Of a DNA stretch of 64,000 nucleotides, positions 1 through 11,700 are shown in pieces. A program made the position numbers and the translations under genes. This DNA comes from Vanilla planifolia. Taxonomy: Eukaryota > Streptophyta > Magnoliopsida > Asparagales > Orchidaceae. Below the pieces are notes generated by a model. The model did no database searches. It was given only the letters and a program-made list of their open reading frames with translations, and was not told the origin of the DNA. Location of the stretch: positions 126,501 through 190,500 of the forward strand of contig JAIUJO010003718.1 of NCBI GenBank assembly GCA_023846275.1, read 5' to 3'. Numbering within the stretch: position 1 is the first letter of the stretch; each line of letters opens with the position of its first letter.

Positions 1-84
1 AAAAAAAAATGATGTTAAGTGGTACCCAAGGTTTGGAAAGGCTGATGATGAAAAAGGGGATGTCACACACCACCCCCTTATTAC

Positions 85-318
85 CAACATCCTATATTGA
101 AAAGGATGAGGCCTCTATCTTGTCGTGGCCTTATCTTTAAGTGGCACAACAGTAAGGTATAAAATCTATCTCCTCATGTTAGAGCCATCACCCATTATTG
201 TCAACATCATATATCAATGAGTACAAAATCTTTGTCATATCGTGGTCCCATCTTTGAATGTCCATGATAATAAAATGCTAAGTCTATCTTATTTATCAAG
301 TTATTATAAGCATAATAA
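85..318 (+). repeat. Degenerate ~117-bp-period tandem repeat, two units
   Basis: Two diverged units start with CAACATC/CAACATCAT at 85 and 202. Both share a block of the form 'TCTTGTCGTGGCCTTATCTTT' followed by a short GC-richer stretch. Related units occur in reverse orientation at 8500-8760. No coding potential is seen. It could be a fragment of a satellite-like or transposon-derived family. Confidence 0.55.
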
Positions 319-1194
319 AAATAATCTATCTCAACTTTCTTTCTTGTGATCTAATAGAACATCAAACAATAATAATTTTTTTTTAATTTTTTAATTTTTT
401 CTTATCATATATTTTGATTTATAATCTCATAAGATAATAATAATCTTTTTTTTTTACTTTTTTTTATCATATGTTTCTATTTCTTTTTCTTTTTCTTTGA
501 CTTACTCAAAATTGCACATGTTTATAAAATCTAATACCTACATCATTCCAACATTTTATTAATCCATTATTTAATCTTATTAAAATAAAAGAGATTTTTA
601 ATAAAATTTCTTATATTACTTATTTTCCTCCCTCACTTGTATAGTTACTCTTATTTGCTTTAGTTACTTTTACACCAATAATAAGTCCCTTTGATTTTAT
701 ACTTGCTTTTGAAACAACATCTCATCATATCCATTTCCTTTAGATAACTCCATCCCTTATACATGTATATGGTGGGAGTTTACATATATAGTTTAATCAT
801 TTCACCATTCATATGCTATTTTGGTAATTTTAGGAACTTTTAAATGATGTTTTATTTCAAAGAATTTTAGAGATTTTTTTCTATAATTTCTATTTATTCA
901 AAGTCTTTTTCACTATTATATGCCTTCATAACAAGGGTGTAATTTTTAAGAAAGTTCATAACTTAAAATTAATTTTGTAAAATATAAAAAGACATAAAAT
1001 TAATTATAGATTTTTTTTTTATTTTTTTGAATTTTAATATTTTTAGTATGTATTTAAAGTCAATTTGATAATTTAGCTAATATTTTTTGCTCTAATAAAG
1101 TTCATAAACATTTTAGTCATAAATACTAAGTGATAGAAACCTTTTCTAAAATATTTTCCTTTTTGAATATAATATTTTCGATTTTGTCACAGTA
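319..1194. other. AT-rich spacer downstream of the peroxidase gene
   Basis: Dominated by A/T runs, including several runs of eight or nine T. No open frame of useful length, RNA gene or conserved motif is recognisable on either strand. Confidence 0.6.
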
Positions 1195-1301
1195 ATTGGC
1201 CTACAATTGATGACGACTCGTGTAGTAAACATGTTTCATTTTTATTCATAAAGTTATAATATTTAAATGTTATCAATTGTGATTGGCCTACAATTGATGA
1301 C
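1195..1301. repeat. 20-bp direct repeat pair in the gene's 3' flank
   Basis: ATTGGCCTACAATTGATGAC occurs at 1195-1214 and again, perfectly, at 1282-1301, a spacing of 87 bp. The pair lies just beyond the peroxidase stop codon, within or near its likely 3' untranslated region. It looks like a small local duplication. Confidence 0.8.
1241..1246 (-). promoter_or_regulatory. Possible polyadenylation signal AATAAA
   Basis: TTTATT on the plus strand reads AATAAA on the minus strand, about 110 nt after the peroxidase stop codon. The distance and motif fit a plant near-upstream element. Such motifs are frequent in AT-rich DNA, so this is only a candidate. Confidence 0.35.
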
Positions 1302-1354
1302 AACTGCTGGCGTTTGCGTTCATATTAATCGGTACTTATTTGCCTTTGACCGCC

Positions 1355-2431
1355 TCAAACGCCAGCCCGCAGCCACCAGCCGTCACCGCCATTCACAACG
1401 TGACAGTTCTCCCTGATCTCCCCTTCCGTACCGGTCTTCACCTCAATCTTGCCCATCTTAACCATCGCCCTCGCAAACCTGTACGCCCAAAGCTCCCCAA
1501 ACAGCGCGTTCTGCCCCACCTGCTCCCTCAGCCGGCCGTCGGTGAGCAGCGCGGCGTCCGAAGTGAACAGCCCCAGCCCGAGCTTCAGCCCAACGTAGTA
1601 GAGGTTGTCGAGCACCACCGGCGTCAGGGTGTCGAGCACCACCGTGGTGTTCCCAGACGACGCGTCGTTGAACGGGCACTCCCTCTGCAGCCGGGCGGCG
1701 TAGGCGGGGTTCAGCGACGGGTCAACCCCGGTCGGCGAGCTGAAGTTATAGATCCGGTTCCTAAAGGGACCGCAGTGGGAGACGCCGATGGAGTGGGCTC
1801 CACTGAGCGTCACCATCTCCGCGGCAGTGAGGTTCTTCTTGGCGAAGGCTTCGACGAGGGTGGAGGCGTTGGAGAGCGGGGAGGGGAGGTTGGCTAAGGC
1901 CTCTGCGGCGAGCGAGACCAGCCCGTCGCGGCGTCCCGCGGGGACCTCAAAGTAGATGTCGCCGGAGAGGGTGGCGGAGTCGCGGGCGGCGAAGGCGACG
2001 ACGTCGGCGCAGGAGACCGTCTCGGGGCACACGGCCTCCAGTGCGGACTTGGCGGCGTCGATCACGTCGAACCCGTGGAGGCTCGGGTTGTTGGGCAGGG
2101 CGTCCTTCTCCGCCTCGTTGCCCGGCGTCGAGTCCAGCAACACCGATGCGTCGCATCCCTATTCGCGATGCGAAAAATATATATTAAAATGCTACAAATG
2201 GCAAAAAATACTATTTTGTATAATAAATACCCTAACAAAGCAATCGTGGAAGAACATTCTTATAAGGCCGGGGGCGATGCCGGGGTTGTTGGCGTAGGCG
2301 GCGGCAATTGTTTCGTAGACGACCTGCTCGGCGGACGGGCAGGTGAACTCGTAGTAGCCGACGGATAGGCCTGCACCAATGGCGGCGGCGGGCATGACGG
2401 CGAGAAGAAGGAGGGGGAGGAGCTTAATCAT
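1355..2431 (-). CDS. Class III secretory peroxidase, two exons (copy A)
   Basis: Heme peroxidase (EC 1.11.1.7) of the plant secretory pathway, which oxidises phenolics with H2O2 in cell wall or vacuole. Exon 1 is 2231-2431, the intron 2159-2230 (72 nt, GT-AG, phase 0) and exon 2 1355-2158, giving 334 residues. The ATG at 2431 is chosen because it opens a hydrophobic signal peptide (MIKLLPLLLLAV, cleavage near residue 21); the frame upstream offers only a GTG. Visible family features are distal Arg58, Phe61 and His62 in FFHDC, proximal His189 in LSGAHSIG with Asp268, Pro159, all eight disulfide cysteines (31, 64, 69, 111, 117, 196, 228, 319), and distal (D63, V66, G68, D70, S72) and proximal calcium ligands (S190, D243, T246, D251). 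Sequons lie at N164, N176, N205 and N237. The intron sits between FVR and GCD, a usual first-intron site; no others remain. An 11-residue tail follows the normal VVN end. It resembles peroxidase 5-type proteins; the physiological substrate is unknown. Confidence 0.95.
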
Positions 2432-2473
2432 GTTCTGTTCTCTCGAGTTCACTCGGTGGGGGAACGGTGAATA

Positions 2474-2512
2474 GACGTCGAAGGTTGTCTGTTTAAAAAG
2501 GTATCAGGTCAA
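2474..2512 (-). promoter_or_regulatory. Proximal promoter of the peroxidase gene (copy A)
   Basis: Read on the minus strand upstream of the ATG at 2431, a TATA-like CTTTTTAAAC (2491-2500) lies about 60 nt before the start. A W-box core TTGACC (2507-2512) lies just upstream of it, and the ACGT palindrome GACGTC (2474-2479) just downstream. W-boxes bind WRKY factors and are common in stress-induced peroxidase promoters, so pathogen or wound induction is a reasonable inference. An alternative TATA candidate (AATAAATAAAAT) lies near 2533-2545. The transcription start is not known. Confidence 0.35.
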
Positions 2513-2569
2513 CTTGGGGTGGCCACGCGGTTCATTTTATTTATTCGAATTTACAAGTAGTGCGAAATC

Positions 2570-5500
2570 GTGAGCATTCTTTTAAAAATAATCAGCATTG
2601 TATGCTTAGGGGTTTTCTTTAAAATATCTTCTAAATTTGTGCATGGAAGTATTAAAGGATCAATGAATAATTCCAATTTTTTTCTTAATCTATTTATAAA
2701 ATTTATTTTTAGTATTTATTTTCAAAAAAACTTTCTTATAATGCAAGCCTCGTTGACATTTAAAAATCTATATCATTTTAACTAATACATTTGCATCTTA
2801 TTTATAAAATAATTTTGAAACCAATTTTTAAAGTTTTTTTTTTCCTTTGAAGTCAATAAAAATTTAAGAAATGCTTGTCATCAAAATTTTATTTTCTTTG
2901 AAATAAATTATTTCTAAAATATTCTTTTTCAAAAACATTTTTTTTCAAATCTATTCTTTAAACTTATAAGATATGCATAAATAGAGCTTTAATTATTTGA
3001 TCTAACAAAGTTTATTATATTGATAACTATACCTAGGGTTTTGCTATATTATAATAAAATGTAGGCTTTGTTTTTGGTAAGAATTTTACTTTCAAATTTG
3101 CTTATATTAACGTCAAAAGTATTAAAAAATTACTAAATAATTTTTTTCTCATGTAAAAATATTTTCCTAAAAGCACATGTTTAAGATATATGTTTTAAAA
3201 CAGAAACTAAATATAAGGCTCATTAATAACAACAATTTTGTGTTTATGTTTTTTCATTTCTACATAACAAAGTCTCAATGCTTCTTATTAAAACATTGTT
3301 GCAAGTTGTGACCCTACATTATTTGTCATCCCTTGCCTAAGTCTCTTTTTTTTTGGCTCTTCATTTGGAGCCAATGAACCATTGCTCTTCCAATGCTATC
3401 TCACTTAACTTTTATAAAGATTAATTGGAGCACGTTTCAATTTTATTTTTATTAATGATATTTTTTTTCAATGGAGGCTAATGATAATTCATTCAAAAGT
3501 TGTTTAAGATGTGATATTTTATGGAGATTTATTCACACTCAAAAGAAGAGAATAACCCATGTCTTGATTAAGAATCAAAGATAGAGAGTGAAAAATATGC
3601 AAAAAAGTTCTTACTTTGAAAACTATTATTGGATATGAAAAATCATGACCACAAGTATGATAGCTTATCAAATTAATATCATATATTTTCTAAATGAATG
3701 TTTTATGAATTAGATGTAAGTATTAAAAATTATTTTTTTATTTAGGTTCATTTCAAAATGTGTGCTAATATGATAAAAACAAAATTTTATACTTCCATAT
3801 ACCATTGCAAAGGTCTTATCATGAAAAATCCATCAGTATGTGGATTGTAATTTTCAAGTGATATTCTATAAATTTATAAAGTAAATATAGATAAAAGGTA
3901 TTTTTAATCCTCTTATTTAATAAGAGGATATGGTTCCATCCGCTTGTTCGAGATTTAGTTGTTGCATTTGAATCTTTTAAGAGAGAGAGATAGAGAGAAA
4001 GAGAATAGAAAGAGAGAAAGAAGAGAGTTGGAGACAAAGAAGGAAAAATATTGTGTTGAGAAAAACACAAAAATACAAAAAGAAAAAAGAAAGCTTTCTT
4101 TAATGTAAATATATATGTATATAGAAGTTTTGTAAGAAAGAAAGTTTTTAGTTTTATTTTATTATTCTTAAAGTATGTATTAATTGATTTGAATGTCAAG
4201 TATTATATATGAGCTATAATATTATAAGACTTGGAGATTTTTAGTTTCTCATTACAATAATAATACAAGATGGTGACTTAGATCATATTAGTAAAATATA
4301 GGAGCTGGAGCTTGTGAATTTCTTCATGCTTATTCCAAGTTTAAAGGCAATCTAGTAAGAATCATACTAATGCAATCAATTGATTATATTTGCATAATAG
4401 GTATTTAATGTTAAAATTTAGGAATCATTTCATCTAATCGCTTGTATAATTATATGATTAAGAGGATTGAATTAGTATGATAGGTTAATCAGACTTATAC
4501 AATCAAATTATGGGAATATTATACTAGAATGTCTGTCTGATCCCTTATATGATATGATATATTTTACAGATTATACAAGTGTAAAAGTAAATCAAACTAG
4601 TATGATTAGTTGTTGGGTAAGTTTAATATAAAGTGTATGCCATCATACTAATACTAATTTACATCAAACAAGTATGATTAATGATGTATTAGATCACACT
4701 AGTATAAAACTAATATTTGACATGTACAAGTAGTTTACAAAATATTTAACAAAGGTTAGTTATATGATTCGACGTTTGGCCAACATAGGTGCGGCAAATC
4801 CTCAACACTGTTACGTGACATTCATTTTCTTTTCTTTTAACATTATGAAAAAATATAAGAAATTATTCTTTACTATTTATAAAAATAGTGAAAGTAAATC
4901 TTTATAATTTTGAAAGAAGTAGTTCAATCATTTATAATTCATATGAATGACAAGTTTATCACATTACTTGTTAAAATCATATGTACAAATAATATCAATG
5001 ATTTTATATATAATTTTCTCATATAAATAAAATTTGTAAGTAACAATTCTTTTGACAAATTATCATCTTCTTAGACATATTATCATAAATTAGATCTCAT
5101 TTCTCTTAGCAATCTCAAGTGGTGCCTCTTTTGACCTAAAAGTATTAGATTAAAAATAAGCATGACCCAATCGACAGCTGTTAAGCAAAAGCATATAACA
5201 TAATGTAAAATAAGTAATTATTAGATAATCACACACATTATTTATTATAAAAATAACATAAATCAGTAAAAGATGTATATCTTTGTTTCTTAGGATTTAT
5301 TTGAAACCTAATTTTTTTTAGAATCATATTAATTTCTTTTTAACCCTTTTTCATCTTTGATGCATCTTGAATATGTTATTACAAATAACACAATAACATC
5401 TCTTTGATAACACTCTTAGAAACATGTTATTCAGTATAGAAGCCTTTTAAATATATATTATTTTGTATAAAAAATACTTACTTATGAAGACTTTTTATTT

Positions 5501-5860
5501 TAAATAACACTTACTTCTAGTGACTTTTTATTTTATATAATAAGTTGACATTCATAAATAATCATTAAAGTCTCTTATATTACATCAGTTTATTATGTTT
5601 TTTTTAATTTTATTATATCACTATTTTTTAATTATTTATTTATTTTTTAATACATATGACATGAAATATATCTAATATGTAACTAAAAGAATATAATATC
5701 ATCATGCTCAAACAAATTATGCATCAAATCATCAATTTAATAGATGATAAGTATTTATTACATAAATAATCAAAAAAATATGACAAAATAATCATAACAT
5801 GCTATTGTAATAAAAAATTATAAATATCTCTCATATATATTTTATTTATATATCATTTGA
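2570..5860. other. AT-rich spacer upstream of the peroxidase gene
   Basis: No convincing gene. Short frames here (for example 2570-2785 and 3819-4199) are low-complexity and show no domain or codon signal. The stretch holds a purine-rich tract at 3981-4027, scattered copies of an ACTAGTATGATTA/CAAGTATGATTA motif between 4450 and 4720, and a loose 35-40 bp repetition of 'GACTTTTTATTTTA' around 5440-5560. Confidence 0.6.
3981..4027 (+). repeat. GA-rich purine tract
   Basis: A run built of GAGAGA and AGAAAG blocks with almost no pyrimidine. It is a simple-sequence tract. The minus-strand frame that crosses it (3819-4199) encodes only low-complexity Ser/Leu/Phe-rich sequence and is not considered a gene. 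Confidence 0.75.
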
Positions 5861-6205
5861 GGTTTTTAACTTAGTATTACACATCATATGAAATCATATA
5901 CATTAAGTATAAGCTCTACATACACACGCATCTTCTAGTTGATATATTTTAATTAATAAGATTCTTAGTATATAATATATAATACATCTAATCATACATA
6001 TTATGAATAAGTTTTTCTTATACATGTATTTTTAAATTTAAATCAATGAAGTCACTAGCCTATAATATACATTACACTAAACATATATATTATGAATAAG
6101 TTCAACACATATAAGCATATTTTAATTAATATATTTTAATTAATAAGGCTTCTAACCTATAATAAATAATACATCAAATCATATACATTATGAAAAATTT
6201 TATCC
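5861..6205 (+). repeat. Degenerate ~95-bp minisatellite, about 3.6 units
   Basis: Units start at about 5861, 5960, 6051 and 6147 (spacings 99, 91 and 96). Each runs through a 'CTTAGTAT/CTAGCCTATAATA' start, an 'ATACAT..AATCATA' middle and a 'TTATGAATAAG' segment, with ATTTTAATTAATAAG closing units one and three. Identity between units is partial, so the array is old. Confidence 0.6.
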
Positions 6206-8499
6206 ACCTCTTACTTTCGTGTGTAATGGCCTCAGTAAGCTTAGATTTTTACATTAGGACTTGGTTGTTATAATACCCAAGAACTTGTTTTTCTTGGTTC
6301 TGTTTTTTCTTTTACAACACTTTTCTAAATCTATAAAACACTTTCACTTATTCTCCACTTTTTTGTGTTAACTATAGTTGAGTGTTGGACCTCCACAATT
6401 CTTTAAAACAATCTTTTAAGTTATAAGCAATATCTTATTTACACTTCTTTTTATGACATTTTACATTTTTGGTCTTACAAATACCTCTATCAGTTATATC
6501 CCTTTAAGTTATTGCTTTTTCACCTTTTATTCTCTCATTTACAAAGGTTTTTTGCCAATTAAACTTTCTTTTACGTTTGTTTTCTTGGTCATTTGTCATT
6601 TTGATTTTTAAGATTTATTTAATTCTTACTAATCATATATGTTCATATTATATGATTCTCAATTTTGCAAAAATCTATATTAATTTTTTCTTATCATACT
6701 ATTATGGCCTCATTATCATATTATTATAATATTATAAGTAATCTTATATTGTATTAATGATTTTTATTTATGATGTTAGTCTTATCTTATCTTATCATAT
6801 TGCACATTATTGATAATTGTATTATACAATATTTTTTTAACTAATTATTTGTAAACATTATCATTATGTTATATTATATGATATTACTTATTTGTATAAT
6901 CTATTTACTGTGCTTTTATGTTTTGATCCTATTGAAATAATATATTTACTATATTGTATGGAAAGTTTAAAGTATCTTTTTTTATACGCTTTCACACTAA
7001 GTCCATTTCATTTTCTTATCATGTAGGCATAAGATATGACATGCTTTTATTGAATTATAAATTCTAATATTTTTATAGATTCTCTATAAATATATTGTTG
7101 TATTGATATATGTGTATTGTTATACTTATATAACTAGAAATTAGGTTCTATATTATACTATACTTATTTGTTCATGTCTTTCATATTATAAAATATTATA
7201 TTATCTATACCAATTATTTGTTATTTTACATTAATAGAATAATATTATGTTATGATCATTTTGTTCAATCTTCAACTTACTTTTATGTGCGTTCACATTT
7301 ATCTTGCATGCATTCTTTTTTTTTTATCATATCGTACAATACTAGACAGTCATACTATATGTTCAATCCCTTAGTCTGTTAAACTATTTTGACCCACAAT
7401 TGACTATTCCTTGTTATACTTGCATGTTTCATTAATCATACTTGTAAGATATAATCTCATCTTATAAATCGATTCATCTGAGCGATTCTCTTACTTTATC
7501 ATCTAAACAATCCTGCAACCTTATAATCTTATAATCTTAAATTGTATAATAGCTTAATAATTTTGAAATAATCTTTAAAAATATAAAAACAAAATATAAA
7601 AATATTTAAAATATATTTAAACCAAAGTTATTATTTTATAACTCTTTCCTCCTTAAAATATCAATTATTTCTTTAATATTTTTCTTTTTAATATCCCATC
7701 ACTTGAATTTATTAAAATTTTTTGTCCTTATTTTTATAATATTACAATAAGGAATGAATTATATGGTATGATATGAGTGATTGTATGATATAATGTGAAG
7801 ACAAAAATATAAATAAGAGAATCATACAAGTATGAAAATAGGAGTTAGACTAATACAATTAACTAATGGATAAAAGTTTGTTTATATTGTTTGTCCAATC
7901 TCTAATATTACTAAGCAAATGTCTTGGGTCGTACATGTACAATGGAGAGACCAAACATATAAGATTAGTATAATGCAGTAGTCCAACCTTGGTACAGCTC
8001 TAAATATACAATATGATAGGAGCAATTATACTATAAGATATGAAGGTAGAAATATGGAAGAGAGTAGCAAGCTAATGTATTCCTTGATAGAGATTTTGAA
8101 AGTTCTTTCTTAATAGAAATTAATTTGTTATTTATAAGAATTAATATGGACTATACAAAAAATGAGGAGAATCAATAATGAAAAAAGAAAAGTAAAGAAA
8201 GAAACTTTCACAAAGACATCAAATAGGTAAACTAAATAGTTATAATATAAGTGAGTTTGATAATGTTTGCATGATAGTATTTTTGCGTGTACGAGTTTTA
8301 TTATAGCATTTTATGATAATTGATATAAATATATACAGTTACATATGCACCAATAAATGAGTTATATTATACTATAAATTAGAACATATAACAAGATAAA
8401 AAATTAGATGAAATAAAAAAGACTAATATAGCTTGAGAAAAAGAATGATCCTATATGATAGTGACTTAATAGATGTAATATATATTATATAAATCACTC
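6206..8499. other. AT-rich spacer
   Basis: No gene or RNA seen. The sequence is very AT-rich with many TATAT/ATATT blocks and occasional 'ATACAAGTATGA' motifs near 7824. No inverted terminal repeats or coding relics could be recognised. Confidence 0.55.
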
Positions 8500-8760
8500 A
8501 CAGTGTCATGGTACCTAAAGATGGGGCCATGGCATGTCAAAATCTTTAATTTAGTTATGATGAGACACTTCACTCTCAGATATTGTGAGCATTCAAAGAT
8601 AGGAATCAAGTATGTTCGAGCATCTTATTCCTCATCAGTGCACAATGTTGGCATTAAGAGATGAGATAAGACTAGTCATAATGAGATACTTCACTTTTAG
8701 ATGATATTGTACTTAGAAGTAAGACTATGACATGTTAAAGTATTAATGCTTATGATGATA
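8500..8760 (-). repeat. Inverted relative of the ~117-bp repeat family
   Basis: On the minus strand this stretch contains about two to three units of roughly 120 bp. AGTTATGATGAGACACTTCA at 8553 and AGTCATAATGAGATACTTCA at 8674 mark equivalent points. The segment reading GGCCCCATCTTTAGGTACCATG on the minus strand matches GGTCCCATCTTTGAATGTCCATG in the plus-strand repeat near 244, at about 70 percent by eye. It is a second, inverted locus of the same dispersed family. Confidence 0.5.
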
Positions 8761-11700
8761 AAATATAATATAAGATTCTTAGAAAATGTGATCATAAAGG
8801 AGTATAGGCTCAATGAAAAAATAAAAATGTGAAAAGAAAAAAATAGAAAATAAAATGAAATTGAATAAGAAAAGAAAAAAAAAACCAAAAGTACTATATG
8901 ACAATTATGTGTTAAAGATATATGCATATGACTATATATGATTATTATAATATCTCTCTTTATAGATTGTCTTACATTTTTTTATTTATTGCTCCATATT
9001 ATTTCTCAATCCATCTGCTTACTTTTTATATTATTTTATTATATGTAGCTAATAGTTTGTATGCTAAACATATTATGCTTATATCTCATTTATATTATGG
9101 GATAATTTGTTAACACTCATATAGTTGATAATTCCTAAACGATAGTACAAGATTTTGTGTGAAAGCTTGTTATATTTTATGAATGTAAGTGATATTATAT
9201 GTAAGTAAAGATATCTATCTTATTATCAAAGTTCTGTATTAGCATTAGTCTACATATTTTCATACCATAAGATAATTACTATTTTTTGTGATGATTTGAT
9301 ATTGTTATGAACTTTATATCACATTCACTCATTTTATTAATTTGTGTTCTTACTTATATACTATGAACTTTGATTAATCTAATAAGCTTTTATTATGGAT
9401 ATAATTTATAAAGTTATGTTGATTTATGTTAGATATGGCATAATAAAAAGGAATAAAAAAGTAAATTTTTTTAGGAAAGGTATAAGGTGGTTTCCTTAAG
9501 ATACAATAGGAGCTCTATTAAATGAAGTTTAGTAAGTGGAGTGACGTTACAAAGGATCCTTAACATTAAAAGCCAAGGCTAAGAGAAAAGTTATAGTCAA
9601 ACTAAAGGGTTTTTGGTACTTACACATGATTAAGCAAGAACCCATAATATTCAATGCCTTGCACATTATCTCTTTGGCATTTTTATAGTTGCTTGTGGAG
9701 TAAAATGGCATTAGCTTTGGGAGGATGTGTCATATTGAATATAAAACATACAAGTTTCATGGCATAACTTATGACTTCAATTATTATATGAAAAATTCAA
9801 ATATTAAATGACCAAAGCAATTATGATGAGGCAAGGTCCTTAACACAACCATAAATGTTTTTCAAACTTCAAGTTGGCAAAGATTGTTTCATAAACTACA
9901 TAAGGGCATCTAATAGTGATAAGAAATGAGATTTCACTAATTGGTGTCATGGCTTAATCTCCATCATAACAATATCATTCTCAAAGAAAAAGAAATTTCA
10001 AGCTATTCTAAACAAATAAGTAGTGGATGCTAATTTATGTGTAACTTGGTTAGACTAAGAACCTTATCATGTCATGCACTTAGGCCCAAACTTGTCTTAT
10101 GACTTATATTACTTTGGTTAAAGTTTGTGTCTTCATTATCTGACTCCTAACTGTAGGCTTTAGTAAACCTTAACTATTTCTACTATCAACTAAAATCATG
10201 CTGCTAACTCATGGTATCTTTTGAGCATCTTACTCTTTTGACCCTAATTGAGTCACTAGTATTTGTTCTATTGGGTGTATGATATCAATGAACTTGCTTT
10301 GTTCTCAAATTTGATTTATTGAGCTACTAATGGTTGTTATGTTAAGTATAATGAGGTCGTCATCATACTTCTATGACCTTAAAGGTCAAATGCTTCCATC
10401 ACTAATTGCTTTGTAGTGAGGTGCATGACATTATTTGTCATCTCTTTTTACTTCTAATCCATTTCTAATTCTTTTCTCGCTTTGAAGTTGTAGTGTTATC
10501 TTGTTTTTTCTATATAATTATGATTAAAGAGCCAATTCAATATTACGAATCTTCTTATGCGTGTAATTTTATCCATAAATATGAATTTTATAACTATTTA
10601 TTAGTTATTACATGCTAAGATTACAATCAACTTTTGGGATACAGTGTGATGTGATATAATCTTATAATCATAGTGGCATCCCTATGCCACAAAACGATAT
10701 TCGCTCAATGGAAACAACCTAAGCATTTTATACTATGTCTTAATTTGTCATCTTGATACGATAGATGAGCATTCCATTGATTAGCACTTTTGTCAATATA
10801 TGATTATATCAAAAGATTGATGATAATATTAAAAAACATCTGTTTGTGTCTTGAGAAAAAGGGAATTTCTAACAAAGAAAAAGACTACTTAGAAGCACAT
10901 AATTTGTATTACATTATTAAGAACTAACAATGATAAAATATTAACAAGTTGTACATATGATCAAATGATTATGATAATTGTTTTTCCATTTTAAATTTTC
11001 TTAGTTGAAAATTCATTTTTTTTATAGTTTGTACTCATGACATATAAGACAATCAATGGTCAAACTTTTTGCATATCTATTGTACTAAAATTGAAGTAAG
11101 AGTAGACTTTTCCATTGATCTAACAATCGGATGATTTTATTAATGCAGTACCTTGTCAGGAAATGCTTCTCTTTTCCATTGATCCTAACAATTATACTTT
11201 TCCCCCCATCATTTTTTTGGTAATTTCATTTTCAACTTGGAAGATTTATTTTTATGTCAGCTGGATATTGATGCCTCATTTGATACAAGAATTAGGAAGT
11301 GTCATCTTTCTCAAAGCTCTTCTCTATTAAAGTAATTACTAAATTACTCGGTTTTGCTTAAACCACGTGATTGAACTTCATGAGTTTTGACTATATTGGT
11401 TTTTATAACTGCGTTTTAGGATCAGATTAGGTGGAATTCGTTTTTGAGGTCGAACCTACGAGATATTTTAGTGCAACTTGCGGCAATTATTTCGAGGCTT
11501 TAATTGCAAATTGTTAAAAAAAAATCTTTAAACAACAAGAGCAATGTAAAATAAAAGTATTTCCAAAGTGGATGAGTTTTACTTGCTCCTTGAGGGTTTT
11601 TTAATTTGCAAGTTGTTTTAAAGAAAAGATGAAATTTTTTTTATGATTTCATGTGAAAATAAGTAGGTGGTTGTAATATACTTTTCAAAAATCTAGTCAT

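Noticed and set aside
1340..1897. Open frames of 69-185 codons overlapping the peroxidase gene on the opposite strand or in other frames, and their copies in unit B
   Set aside because: They are shadows of a GC-rich coding sequence; they have no domains and are rich in Arg, Gly and Pro, as expected from reading such DNA in the wrong frame.
2192..2230. Continuation of exon 1 reading VFIIQNSIFCHL past FVR
   Set aside because: This is the start of the intron. A GT donor after AGG and an AG acceptor before GGATGC restore the expected FVR-GCDAS junction in phase 0.
3819..4199. 126-codon minus-strand frame
   Set aside because: Its middle is the reverse complement of a purine tract; low complexity, no domain.
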